Shown here: positions 11,032 through 19,571 of the stretch, one piece after another
How positions within the stretch are numbered: position 1 is the first letter of the stretch
Layout: each line of letters begins with the position of its first letter
DNA from: Antarcticimicrobium sp.
Lineage (GTDB): Bacteria; Pseudomonadota; Alphaproteobacteria; Rhodobacterales; Rhodobacteraceae
Reading direction: 5' to 3'
DNA: 64,000 nucleotides
Assembly: GCF_029212575.1 (NCBI RefSeq)
Contig: NZ_JARGPK010000055.1
Span: forward strand, 62,001 to 126,000
Program-made: the position numbers and the translations under genes
Notes under the pieces: model-generated
The model's input: only the letters and a program-made list of their open reading frames with translations
Databases searched by the model: none
What the model was told of the DNA's origin: nothing

Positions 11032-11870
11032 TCAGCCCCGCCGGGTCAGCGCGCGGATTGCGGCCCGGACGGTTTCGGGCAGGGCGGTGTCGGCCCCTTC
11101 GGGCGCGGCGTCAAGCGCGCTGTCCACGTCCTTGACCAGGATGCCGATGGTATTGTCCTCTGCCCAGCCGTCGCGGGCGAACTCGATCGCCTCAAAGCCC
11201 GACGCCAGCCAGTTCTGCCCGGATGAGGTGTGGATCAGCGCCAGCAGCTTGTCCTCCTCCAGCCCGGAGGCATCGGCCCAGTCGAGCACCAGCCGCGTCA
11301 TCGCGGTGTTGGACGCCGCCAGCAGGTTGTTCAGAACCTTGGCCTGCATCCCGGCGCCGTATCCGCCCATGCGGTGGAAATGCGCGCCCATCGCATCGAA
11401 CAGCGGTTGCGCGGCGTCGAGGTCGGTCGCGTCGCCGCCCGGCATGAAGCTCAGCCGCGCCTCTTGCGCCGCGATCCGGGCGCCCGACATCGGCGCGTCG
11501 ATCAGCGCGACATGCCCGGGCACCCGGTCGCGCAGGTCGCGCACGTAGCGTGGCGACAGGGTCGAGCAGAGGATGACGCGCGTCAGCCCGGGGGCGGTCA
11601 GAAGGTTCTGCCGGCCGAACAGCACCGCCTCGGTCTGGTCGATGTCGCGACCACGGTGATCAGCGTGCGCAAGTCCTGCGCGAAATCCGCCGGATCGTCG
11701 GTCATCGCCGGGGCCAGCGGGCCGAAGTCGGCTGGCGGACGGATGTCGAACCCCCACGCGTCAAGATCCAAGGCGCGCAGGGCAGCCAGCATCGGCGCGC
11801 CCATGCGATCGCAGCCGGCCACGCCGATGCCATCCCGCTCCGCCGGTGTTACCCGGTCCGATCTGGCCAT
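11032..11870 (-). pseudogene. frameshifted NAD(P)-dependent oxidoreductase (3-hydroxyisobutyrate dehydrogenase-like)
   Basis: Two overlapping frames together make one ~278-residue beta-hydroxyacid dehydrogenase. The first frame gives the N-terminal Rossmann part (GVAGCDRMGAPML ... TLITVV). The second continues DIDQTEAVLFGRQ and runs through the substrate-binding ICSTLSPRYV-like segment, APMSGARIAA and the catalytic-lysine region AKVLNNLLAA to the normal C-terminus. The join near base 11650 requires one missing base (GTGGT then CGCGAC). The Rossmann glycine motif reads GCDRMG where the family has GCGRMG, a second lesion. It starts one base after the MarR stop. Either a pseudogene or a sequencing error. 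Confidence 0.8.
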
Positions 11871-11871
11871 C

Positions 11872-12483
11872 TCAGCCCTTGTCCGTTGCGGACGGCAGGC
11901 TGGCGACCAGCGCGGCGATCTCTTCGGCGAAATGCTCCGAGCCCATGCCTGGGGCCTCCTCGGTCCATTTCGAGAACCGGTCGAGCAGCGGCAGGAAGGT
12001 GTCGCGCTCCTCCTGGCTCCAGCCCGACAGGAAATCGCCCATCAGCAGGAACTTGTACCGCCGCACCGCGCGGACGATCATCTTGCCGTCCTCGGTCAGC
12101 TCGACGATGGTGCGTCGCGCGTCCTGCTGGCTGACCGCGCGCCGCGCCAGCCCCTTGGCGATCAGGTCGCTGACCAGCCGCGAGGCGCGCGACGGGTCGA
12201 TACCCAGCCGCTCGGCCACGGTCGAGACCATGGTTTCCTGACCTTCCTTGCAGCGGAATTCCCGGGACGGGGCCCAGATCGCCATCAGCACGTCAAGCTG
12301 TGCCAGGTCCAGCCGGTCGGCCAGTTGCAGATGGCGCAGCGCGCTGGCGCCCAGCTCGCGCTTGTGCCAGCGCCGCCGCCATTGCTGCATCACGGCGTCG
12401 ATTTCCAGCGCCGAGTCCACCGCGCGCGGCTCCACGCCCGCCCGGAAAAGAAAATCCCGCATCTGATCGTCGCGCGAAGCCAT
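11872..12483 (-). CDS. MarR-family transcriptional regulator
   Basis: 203 residues, longer than the usual ~150 because of an N-terminal helical extension. The winged helix-turn-helix lies in the middle: TVAERLGIDPSRASRLVSDLIAKGLARRAVSQQDARRT, with the D-x-R wing signature. Family members repress efflux or catabolic genes and release DNA on binding small phenolic ligands. It is divergent from a DHA2 efflux permease, and the shared upstream region holds a palindrome over the permease promoter, so this is its likely repressor. The frameshifted oxidoreductase follows directly in the same transcript. Confidence 0.9.
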   Translation of the reverse strand: MASRDDQMRDFLFRAGVEPRAVDSALEIDAVMQQWRRRWHKRELGASALRHLQLADRLDLAQLDVLMAIWAPSREFRCKEGQETMVSTVAERLGIDPSRASRLVSDLIAKGLARRAVSQQDARRTIVELTEDGKMIVRAVRRYKFLLMGDFLSGWSQEERDTFLPLLDRFSKWTEEAPGMGSEHFAEEIAALVASLPSATDKG

Positions 12484-12534
12484 GCCGCCGTCCCCTTGCC
12501 GTGATCCTCTGTGCCCCGGGATGCGCCATTTGTA

Positions 12535-12575
12535 AATTACATGCTATTGACATGCAATTGAGTCCTGCACATAAG
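12535..12575 (+). promoter_or_regulatory. promoter of the DHA2 permease with overlapping MarR-type operator
   Basis: Inverted repeat AATTACATG - 7 bases - CATGCAATT (8 of 9 pairs), whose right half overlaps a promoter TTGACA - 17 bases - CATAAG. A consensus -35 inside a palindrome between a marR gene and an efflux gene fits classic autoregulated repression. Function is inferred. Confidence 0.6.
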
Positions 12576-12675
12576 TGCCGATAACAAGTGAACTCCCTAA
12601 CTTGGCGGCCCGCGGTTTCGATGGTTTTCCACGGGTCGCTGTTTTTCGCACCGATGTTTCCAGGGCTGATTCAAC

Positions 12676-14223
12676 GTGACGACCTATCCCGCACCGACAG
12701 ACGATTTGCAGGCCGAGGACAACCGCGCCGACAAGATGCGTGTTCGCCTCGCGATCCTGGCCGCAGCGTCGGTGCTGTTCGTGACCTCGCTGGGCCAGAC
12801 CAGCGTCACGCCGGCGCTGCCGATCATCGTCGGCCAGCTGGGCGGGCTGGACCGTATCACCTGGGTGGTCACCGCCTATCTGCTGGCGGCCACCGTCGGC
12901 GCGCCGGTGCTGGGCAAGATGGGCGATCTGTTCGGGCGCCGCGCCGTGCTTCAGGCCGGGATCGGCGTGTTTCTCAGTGGCGCCCTGATCTGTGCTCTGG
13001 CGCCCAGCATGGAGGTTCTGGTCATCGGCCGTTTCGTGCAGGGGCTGGGCGGCGGCGGGCTGATCGTGGTCGCGATGGCCTCGGTCGCCGATGTGCTGCC
13101 ACCGCGCCAGCGCGGCCCCACGCAGGGCGCGCTGGGCGGCGTGTTCGGGCTGTCGACCGTGGTGGGGCCGCTGGCCGGGGGCTTTCTTGCCCAGCATCTG
13201 GGCTGGCGGTGGATCTTCTGGGTCAACATGCCGATCGGTCTGCTGGCCCTTGTGGTGCTCAGCCTCTCGCTGGCGGCGCGCCCGCCCCGCGCGCGCCCCT
13301 CGATCGACTATCTCGGTGCGGTGCTGCTGGCGGTGACGCTGTCCTGCACGGTTCTGATCTTTTCGGCCGGGGGCGTCAGCCTCGGCTGGGGCAGTCCGGG
13401 CATGGCGGCGCTGGGCGCGGGGCTGGTGCTGGCCCTTGCCGGGTTCATCCTGACCGAACGCGCGGCGAAGGAGCCGATTCTGCCGCTCACGCTGTTTCGA
13501 CTCAACAATTTCGTCGTGGCCAATCTCACCGGGGTGATGGTGGGCGGCGCGATGTTCGGCACCATCACTTTCATCCCGATGTTCATGCAGGTGGTCAAAG
13601 GCGTGGCGCCCTCGCCCTCGGGGATGTTTCTCACGCCGATGATGCTCGGGCTGGTCGGCACCTCGGCGCTAGCCGGGCGGTTCATGGCGCGCACAGGGCG
13701 CTATCGGTTACTGCCGGTGTTCTCGACGCTGATCCTTGCCCTTGGCATGTCCGGAATGGCCACCGTCGGGCCCGAGACGCCCAACGCGCTGATCGTGCTT
13801 TTCGTCTTCATCGCCGGCGTCGGTATCGGCCCGGTCATGAGCGTGAACGTCACAGCGATCCAGAACGCGGTGCCGCGCGAAACCGTCGGCGTCGGCACCG
13901 CCAGCGCAAACATGTTCCGGCTGATCGGCGGTGCGGTCGGAACCTCGGCGTTCGGCGCCATGTTCGCCACCGGGCTGGCAGCGCGGCTGTCGGCGTTGGG
14001 TCTTGAGGGGATCGGTGACGGCGGGCGGCTGACCGGGGCCGCGCTGGCGGCACTCGGCCCGGACCAGCGCGACCAGGTGACCGCCGCCATCGCCGAGGCG
14101 CTGCATCCGGTGTTCTGGTGCGCCGCCGTGCTGGGCCTGCTGGCCAGCGCCGTGGCCCTGCTGATGCGCGAGCGGCCGCTGGAGGATACCCTGGCGCCAA
14201 ACCGGCCCGCGCCGGCCGAGTGA
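12676..14223 (+). CDS. MFS drug-efflux permease, DHA2 family (14 transmembrane segments)
   Basis: 515 residues with about fourteen hydrophobic segments, the EmrB/QacA (DHA2) layout. Signature regions: GKMGDLFGRRAVLQAG (loop 2-3 MFS motif) and GRFVQGLGGGGLIVVAMASVADVLPPRQRG with a motif-C-like GPLAGGFLAQHLGWRWIFWVN. Proton-driven export of lipophilic drugs across the inner membrane is expected; substrates are unknown. The GTG start has only a weak ribosome site, and an ATG 20 codons in is an alternative. No membrane-fusion partner (EmrA) is adjacent. Convergent with the AAA ATPase gene, whose stop directly abuts its own. Confidence 0.9.
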   Translation: MTTYPAPTDDLQAEDNRADKMRVRLAILAAASVLFVTSLGQTSVTPALPIIVGQLGGLDRITWVVTAYLLAATVGAPVLGKMGDLFGRRAVLQAGIGVFLSGALICALAPSMEVLVIGRFVQGLGGGGLIVVAMASVADVLPPRQRGPTQGALGGVFGLSTVVGPLAGGFLAQHLGWRWIFWVNMPIGLLALVVLSLSLAARPPRARPSIDYLGAVLLAVTLSCTVLIFSAGGVSLGWGSPGMAALGAGLVLALAGFILTERAAKEPILPLTLFRLNNFVVANLTGVMVGGAMFGTITFIPMFMQVVKGVAPSPSGMFLTPMMLGLVGTSALAGRFMARTGRYRLLPVFSTLILALGMSGMATVGPETPNALIVLFVFIAGVGIGPVMSVNVTAIQNAVPRETVGVGTASANMFRLIGGAVGTSAFGAMFATGLAARLSALGLEGIGDGGRLTGAALAALGPDQRDQVTAAIAEALHPVFWCAAVLGLLASAVALLMRERPLEDTLAPNRPAPAE

Positions 14224-15531
14224 TCACTTGGTGATCTTGGACTCGCGCACGAACATGTTGTCCCAGGCCCGGTCGACCAATTCGGGCGTCATCTGATAGG
14301 GGATCCCCTCGAACTCACAGATCGAGATCATCTGGTCGATCAGGAACACCGGCTGATAGTTGGCATAGACGTCGTTGATCTGGGGGTATTTTTCCATCAG
14401 CAGATAGCGCAGCGCGGGCTCGTTCAGCGGCATCTTCTTCTTGCGCGCGACCATCGCGAAGATCTTCAGGAAATCCTCCTGGCTGGGTCCGTCGATCAGG
14501 ATCTTGAAGAAGATCCGGCGCAGCGCGGCCTGGTCGAAGATCTCGTTGGGATGGAAATTGGTCGAGAAGATCACCAGCGTGTCGAAGGGCACCTCGAACT
14601 TCTCGCCCGATTGCAGCCCGAGGATGTCCTTGTCCTCCTCCAGCGGCACGATCCAGCGGTTGATCAGCGCCTGTGGCGGTTCCGCCTGCCGGCCCAGGTC
14701 ATCGACGATGAAGATGCCGCCGGTGGACTTCAGCTGCAACGGCGCCTGATAGGTCCGCGCGGTGGGGTTGTAGACCAGGTCCAGCATGTCGAGCGACAGC
14801 TCCCCCCCCGTCACCACGGTCGGCCGTTCGCAGCAGATATAGCGGGCATCGCTCCGGCGCGCACGCCGCAGGCTGTGCGGGTCGTCCTCGACCTCGGGGA
14901 TGGCGGTGTGCACCACCGGATCGTAGACGGTGATCACCTGCCCCGAGTACTCGATCGCGCGCGGCACGTAGATAAGATCACCCAGGGCGGCGCGGATGCC
15001 GTTGGAGATCGAGGATTTGCCGTTGCCCGGCGGGCCGTACATCAGGATCGAGCGTCCCGCGCTCACCGCCGGGCCGAGGTGGTCCAGCAGATCGCTGGGC
15101 AGCACCAGGTGCCCCATCGCCCGGGTCAACTGATCGCGGGTGACCTGGATGTTGCGGATCGACTGCCGCTTGACCTGCTCGGCGTAGACCCGGAGCGGCA
15201 CCGGCATGGCGCCGAAATACTCCGACTGCGCCAGCGCATCCAGCGCCCGCGCCCGGCCCGCATCGGTCAGCTGGTAGCCCATCTCTTTGCTGGCGGTGGC
15301 GCTCAGCGTGCCGGTCGCCTCCAACAGTTTCTGGGTGCGTGCCATGTCCACCAGTTCCTGGGTGATCGGGATCGGCAGGCACAGCGCCTGCGCGGTCTCG
15401 CTGACCGTTTCGGCATTCTTGCGGAACATGGTCTTGAGCAGGATATCCCGCATCATCACGAGAGGCAGATGCATCTCGTCGAGGCTGTGCGGCATCTGCG
15501 GCGCGAACGCCGGGCTGGTCTGCATATTCAT
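14224..15531 (-). CDS. AAA+ ATPase at the distal end of the Tad locus
   Basis: 435 residues. Walker A GPPGNGKS is at ~166-173, Walker B-like GGIFIVDDLGRQ follows, and the sensor-type FSTNFHP is present. An N-terminal ~120-residue helical region precedes the ATPase core. It resembles MoxR-like/putative regulatory ATPases found beside roseobacter pilus and secretion loci. It lies 104 bases downstream of the prepilin peptidase gene on the same strand. Its exact role is unknown; assembly or remodelling of the Tad machine is a guess from position. Confidence 0.75.
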   Translation of the reverse strand: MNMQTSPAFAPQMPHSLDEMHLPLVMMRDILLKTMFRKNAETVSETAQALCLPIPITQELVDMARTQKLLEATGTLSATASKEMGYQLTDAGRARALDALAQSEYFGAMPVPLRVYAEQVKRQSIRNIQVTRDQLTRAMGHLVLPSDLLDHLGPAVSAGRSILMYGPPGNGKSSISNGIRAALGDLIYVPRAIEYSGQVITVYDPVVHTAIPEVEDDPHSLRRARRSDARYICCERPTVVTGGELSLDMLDLVYNPTARTYQAPLQLKSTGGIFIVDDLGRQAEPPQALINRWIVPLEEDKDILGLQSGEKFEVPFDTLVIFSTNFHPNEIFDQAALRRIFFKILIDGPSQEDFLKIFAMVARKKKMPLNEPALRYLLMEKYPQINDVYANYQPVFLIDQMISICEFEGIPYQMTPELVDRAWDNMFVRESKITK

Positions 15532-15635
15532 GGTCGTGGCACTCGTCGTTCCGGTCCGGTCGATCGTCAGGCGACAGTTTGCCCGCTCATTGTGGCATCA
15601 GATGGGCAAGGACGGGGCAGCTTGGCGCAGTGCGC

Positions 15636-16130
15636 TCAGCGACCGTAGGCCGCCCCCAGGACAAGGTAGAGCGCCAGCGTGCCGCCCAGCGACAGCCCCA
15701 TCGGAAATTTCCAGCCGGCCTCCCAGCTTTTCCAACCGGGCGCGATCCGGCGCAACGGGGTGAATTTCGCCAGCCGGTGGGTGGCGAAGGCCGCCAGCAG
15801 GTTGGCGGCGAACAGCGCCAGCAACATGCGCAGGTCGCCCGGGGCGACAAACGGGGCGGCGGCAGCGGCGAATTTCGCGTCGCCGGCCCCCACCGCGCCG
15901 GCCGAGGCCAGCGCGAAGCCCGCCACGAGAACCGCCAGCATCTGCACCAGCCGCATCCCGTAAGCGGGCAGGGGCAGGGCGATCAGCCCGACGATCAGAA
16001 AGACCGTCGCCAGCGCCAACACCGCCTGGTTGGTGATGCGCATCTGGCTGAGATCGGTGAAACAGACATAAAGGCAGATCGGCAGGACAAAGGGCAGGAA
16101 CCACAGCGCCGCCGTGCTGGCGAGGGCCAT
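15636..16130 (-). CDS. cpaA: Tad prepilin peptidase CpaA/TadV
   Basis: 164-residue aspartic protease of the A24 family with several membrane segments. The two catalytic aspartates are visible: D26 in CFTDLSQMRITN and D84 in the GAGDAK (GxGD) motif. It removes the leader from Flp prepilins at the inner membrane. It lacks the N-methyltransferase domain, as usual for CpaA. The start lies 4 bases after the stop of the upstream TPR gene, supporting cotranscription. Confidence 0.92.
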   Translation of the reverse strand: MALASTAALWFLPFVLPICLYVCFTDLSQMRITNQAVLALATVFLIVGLIALPLPAYGMRLVQMLAVLVAGFALASAGAVGAGDAKFAAAAAPFVAPGDLRMLLALFAANLLAAFATHRLAKFTPLRRIAPGWKSWEAGWKFPMGLSLGGTLALYLVLGAAYGR

Positions 16131-16134
16131 GGGC

Positions 16135-16983
16135 TCAGCCGGTCTCGAGCGCGCGGAGCGAGCGGACCGCCTCTTCGAAGTGCTGCGGATGGGTGCTGAT
16201 TGCCTCGCGCAGCAGCCCCTTGCCGGTGGCGACGTCACCCTGCTTGACCGCCGACAGCGCCATTGTATGCAAAAGCTGCGCCCGCTCGGTCTGGTCCATC
16301 GGGATGACCGGCAGGCTGTAGTTGCGCTGCGCGCCCCGGGCCAGCACCAGGTTGTTCTTGGCGGTGAAAAGCGTCGGATCCTGCCGGATGGCATCGCCGA
16401 ACAGCCGCTCGGCATCGCTGAAATCGCCACGGGTCAGCTTGGAATAGCCCCAGTTGTTCAGCACGCCCGAGGGCCGCGTGGTCAGCCCGACGGCGGTTTC
16501 GTAAAAGCTGTCGGCGCGGGACCATTCGCGGTTCGAATCCGCCACCATCGCCTCCAGCCGGTAGCGTTTGAAGGTCTCATGGGTGGGCGGGACGCCGTCC
16601 AGCACCTGCTTGGCGCGTTTCCACTCGCCGTTGCGGATCAGCGCATCGGCGAAATCCACCTTGTCGTCGTCGGTGGTGCCCTCCATCTCGATCACCCGGG
16701 CCCAGGCCGCAACCGCTTCGGTGTTGCGCCTGGCCCGGACCAGAGATTTGGCCAGACCGCGCTGAAGTTCGACCTTCTCGGGCTTGGACTTGAGAGCGCG
16801 GGCAAAGTAATCGACCGCCTCGTTGGGGTCGGCCACGGTCAGCATCACGTCGTTGAGGTTGTTGTCATCGACGACATTGACGTCCTGGAACGCCCGTTCG
16901 ACGGTCTCGCTTCCCTTCTCGGCGCAGGCCGACAGGGTCAGCGCCGCCGCCAGGCAGCCCGGAATCAGGATCAGGTGGCGCAT
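16135..16983 (-). CDS. TPR-repeat lipoprotein of the Tad locus
   Basis: 282 residues. A lipoprotein signal (MRHLILIPGCLAAALTLSAC) places the lipidated cysteine at ~20. Tetratricopeptide-type helices follow, for example NEAVDYFARALKSKPEKVELQRGLAKSL and FSDAERLFGDAIRQDPTLFTAKNNLVLA. Such proteins (TadD-like) act as periplasmic pilotins or scaffolds in Tad pilus assembly. Sits between the other TPR lipoprotein and cpaA. Confidence 0.82.
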   Translation of the reverse strand: MRHLILIPGCLAAALTLSACAEKGSETVERAFQDVNVVDDNNLNDVMLTVADPNEAVDYFARALKSKPEKVELQRGLAKSLVRARRNTEAVAAWARVIEMEGTTDDDKVDFADALIRNGEWKRAKQVLDGVPPTHETFKRYRLEAMVADSNREWSRADSFYETAVGLTTRPSGVLNNWGYSKLTRGDFSDAERLFGDAIRQDPTLFTAKNNLVLARGAQRNYSLPVIPMDQTERAQLLHTMALSAVKQGDVATGKGLLREAISTHPQHFEEAVRSLRALETG

Positions 16984-17013
16984 GGTTTGCGTCCTTTACT
17001 GCTCTCGCCTCGA

Positions 17014-17604
17014 TCATGGTGTCTTGCGGATCAGAAAGTCGCTGCTGCCCCGCCGCACCAATTTGTATTCTTGGTTTTGTTCGCCATTATTAGCAGGATT
17101 TTCCGATTTTGCGAGGGCTAAGCGCAGATTGTCGCGGATTGCGTCACTTTCGCCATCGTCCAGCGCATAGGCCTTGCGAAAGATTGCGCCGGCCTCGGTC
17201 AGTTTGCCGCGTTCCATCAGCACCACGCCGAGGTTGTTCCAGGCTTCGGGCCAGTCGGGGGCGGCCTCGACGGCGCGGCGCAGCATGTCTTCGGATTGGC
17301 CCAGACGGCCAAGGCCGAGATTGGCACTGCCCAACCCGGTCATGATCTCCGGGCTCATGCCATCCACAAGCGCCGCGCGGGTAAAGGCATCGAGCGCCAG
17401 CTCGAACTCTCCCGCCGCCATGAGCCTGTGGGCCACATCGATGCTGTCCTCGGCCGGGGCGCGCAGGTTGACGCCCGGCGCATAGGGGCCGCCCTGGGGG
17501 CCATTGATCTGTTCCGGCGCGCAAGCGGCCACAGCCGCAAAGGCGGCAATGGCCGTGGTCAGTCTGAAAAGCGGTGCGGCCTGCGTCACACCCGGTGGTG
17601 CCAT
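17014..17604 (-). CDS. tadD: TadD-like TPR lipoprotein
   Basis: 196 residues with a lipobox (AAFAAVAAC) and at least three TPR units (FELALDAFTRAALVDGMSPEIMTGLGSANLGLGRL; SEDMLRRAVEAAPDWPEAWNNLGVVLMERGKL; AGAIFRKAYALDDGESDAIRDNLRLAL). Tandem TPR lipoproteins downstream of tadC are typical of alphaproteobacterial Tad loci. Its start lies 5 bases after the tadC stop. Confidence 0.82.
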   Translation of the reverse strand: MAPPGVTQAAPLFRLTTAIAAFAAVAACAPEQINGPQGGPYAPGVNLRAPAEDSIDVAHRLMAAGEFELALDAFTRAALVDGMSPEIMTGLGSANLGLGRLGQSEDMLRRAVEAAPDWPEAWNNLGVVLMERGKLTEAGAIFRKAYALDDGESDAIRDNLRLALAKSENPANNGEQNQEYKLVRRGSSDFLIRKTP

Positions 17605-17609
17605 GTTTG

Positions 17610-18590
17610 TCAGTTGCTCATGTTGCCCAGGTTCAGGATGCCGTTGACCGAAGGGCCGACCAGGATGATCAGCAGCGGCGGAACCGTCAGCATCATTGTG
17701 GCAAGGGTCATTTTGGTTGGCAACTTGTTTGCCGCCTCTTCGGCGCGCATCACGCGCTTGTCACGCATCTCGCCGGCATAGACGCGCAGCGCCTCGGCGA
17801 TCGAGGTGCCGAAGGTGGCCGACTGGATCATCACCGTGACGAAGGACGCCACGTCCTGCACGCCGCAGCGCGTGGCCATGTCGCGCAGCACCCTGTCCTT
17901 GTCCTTGCCGGCTTTCATCTCGTAGGCGACGATCTCGAACTCGTCGGCCAGTGCCGCGCAGGAGCCGTGCAGCTCCTTGGCGACGCGCACGATCGACTGG
18001 TCCAGCGACTGGCCGGCCTCGACGCAGACGAGCATCATGTCCAGCGCGTCGGGAAAACCGCCGGCGATCGCCTCCTTGCGCTCCTCGACACGGCGGGTGA
18101 CCCAGTATTTCGGCAACAGGTATCCCACCGCGCCCGGTCCGATCACGTACATCACCAATTGCTGGCTGCTCAGCGCGCTGTTTCCGCCGAGGTTCATGAC
18201 GTACAGGAATCCGGCAAAAAGCCCCAGAATGCCCAGCGCGAACTGGGCAAAGTGAAAGAACCGCACCGCGTCCTTCGATTGATACCCCGCCTGGCGCAGC
18301 TTCAGCTGCATCGCCGACAATTCTTCGGCGTCCTGCGGTTCGAGGAAGGTGGCGAAACGTTCCAGCTTCTTGTTGCCGCCGCGCTGTCGTAGCTGTTCCT
18401 TTTTGGACTTCGGCTTGTTCGCGGTTTCACTGTCGCGTTTGAGTTTCTTCAGCGGGTCCTCTGGCTGGTTCAGCAGCAGGGGGACGGTCAGAAGGATCAT
18501 GAACATCCCCAGCACGCCGACCACGATCAGCGGGCCGAACTCTCCCAGTTGGCCGGTCAGGAAGTCATTGATGCGGTTCAGCAGATCCAT
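17610..18590 (-). CDS. tadC: Tad inner-membrane platform protein TadC (GspF-like)
   Basis: 326 residues of the type II secretion F family. Hydrophobic segments lie near the N-terminus (GPLIVVGVLGMFMILLTVPLLL), in the middle (FALGILGLFAGFLYV) and at the C-terminus. The GspF core DMMLVCVEAGQSLDQSIVRVAKE and FVTVMIQSATFGTSIAEALRVYAGEMRDKR is clear. It forms the platform with TadB that couples the CpaF motor to pilin extrusion. Nine bases downstream of tadB. Confidence 0.93.
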   Translation of the reverse strand: MDLLNRINDFLTGQLGEFGPLIVVGVLGMFMILLTVPLLLNQPEDPLKKLKRDSETANKPKSKKEQLRQRGGNKKLERFATFLEPQDAEELSAMQLKLRQAGYQSKDAVRFFHFAQFALGILGLFAGFLYVMNLGGNSALSSQQLVMYVIGPGAVGYLLPKYWVTRRVEERKEAIAGGFPDALDMMLVCVEAGQSLDQSIVRVAKELHGSCAALADEFEIVAYEMKAGKDKDRVLRDMATRCGVQDVASFVTVMIQSATFGTSIAEALRVYAGEMRDKRVMRAEEAANKLPTKMTLATMMLTVPPLLIILVGPSVNGILNLGNMSN

Positions 18591-18599
18591 GTCGGGTCC

Positions 18600-19571
18600 T
18601 CACACTTTGATGTTGGTCAGCATGCGCATCACGAAAAGATTCGCGCTCAGAAAGATGCCGACGACGAAGCAGGCGGGAACGAACCACGGATGGGTCATCA
18701 CCTCGTCATAGTAGCCGGGATCCTTGACCAGCAGACCGACCAGGCACAGCAGGGGGAAGGCCGACAGGAACTTGCCCGACCATTGTGCCTCGGCGGTGAT
18801 CGCCTTGACCCGGCGGAACAGGCGGAAACGGGCCCGGATCACCTTTGCCAGCCCGGCCAGAACCTCGGCGAGGTTGCCGCCGGACTGCTGTTGAATGGTC
18901 ACTGCCACGGCCAGGAACCGCATGTCCTGCATGTCCAGACGCTCCGACATTTCCTTCAATGCCTCGGCCACGTCGCGGCCATAGGCGGCCTCGTCGGCGA
19001 TGATGCCGAACTCGGTCGCCAGCGGGTCCTCGACCTCTTGCGCCACGATCTGGATCGCCGAGGTGAACGGGTGCCCGACGCGCAGGCTGCGGACCATCAG
19101 TTCGATCGCGTCGGGAAGCTGCTCCTCGATCAGCGCCATACGCTTCTTGGCCTTGTGGTTGATCCAGAAATAGACCGCGCCGATGCCGATCCCCAGCGAG
19201 GCGATCGCGCAGACCAGCGGGCTGGTCTCGGTGCCGATGGTCAGCACGGCAAAGGCCAGCATGGCCAGCCCGCCCATGATCATGATCAACTGGCGCGGGG
19301 TAAAGGCGATGGCCGCCTTCTGCGCCTTGTCCGAGATCAGCGAATAGAGCGGGATCGACTGCGTCTTCATGTGCTGGCGCATTTCCTTGCGCAGCTGCTC
19401 CAGCACCTGTTCGCGCCCGGCGCCGTTGTTGAGCATCTCCAGCCGGCGGTTGACCTTGTTGTTCAGGCTGATCGACTTGCCGAAGGACACCAGGTAGATG
19501 CCCTCGACCAGCACCAGCACGCCGATAAAAATCAGGCCGTAAATGATCGCTTCCACGCCGAATTGCATCAC
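18600..19571 (-). CDS. tadB: Tad inner-membrane platform protein TadB (GspF-like)
   Basis: 323 residues with membrane segments at both ends and centre (IIYGLIFIGVLVLVEGIYLV; LIMIMGGLAMLAFAVLTIG). The GspF-type domain reads LPDAIELMVRSLRVGHPFTSAIQIVAQEV and LAVAVTIQQQSGGNLAEVLAGLAKVIRARFRL. Start overlaps the cpaF stop by four bases, indicating translational coupling. Paralogous to TadC. Confidence 0.93.
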   Translation of the reverse strand: MMQFGVEAIIYGLIFIGVLVLVEGIYLVSFGKSISLNNKVNRRLEMLNNGAGREQVLEQLRKEMRQHMKTQSIPLYSLISDKAQKAAIAFTPRQLIMIMGGLAMLAFAVLTIGTETSPLVCAIASLGIGIGAVYFWINHKAKKRMALIEEQLPDAIELMVRSLRVGHPFTSAIQIVAQEVEDPLATEFGIIADEAAYGRDVAEALKEMSERLDMQDMRFLAVAVTIQQQSGGNLAEVLAGLAKVIRARFRLFRRVKAITAEAQWSGKFLSAFPLLCLVGLLVKDPGYYDEVMTHPWFVPACFVVGIFLSANLFVMRMLTNIKV

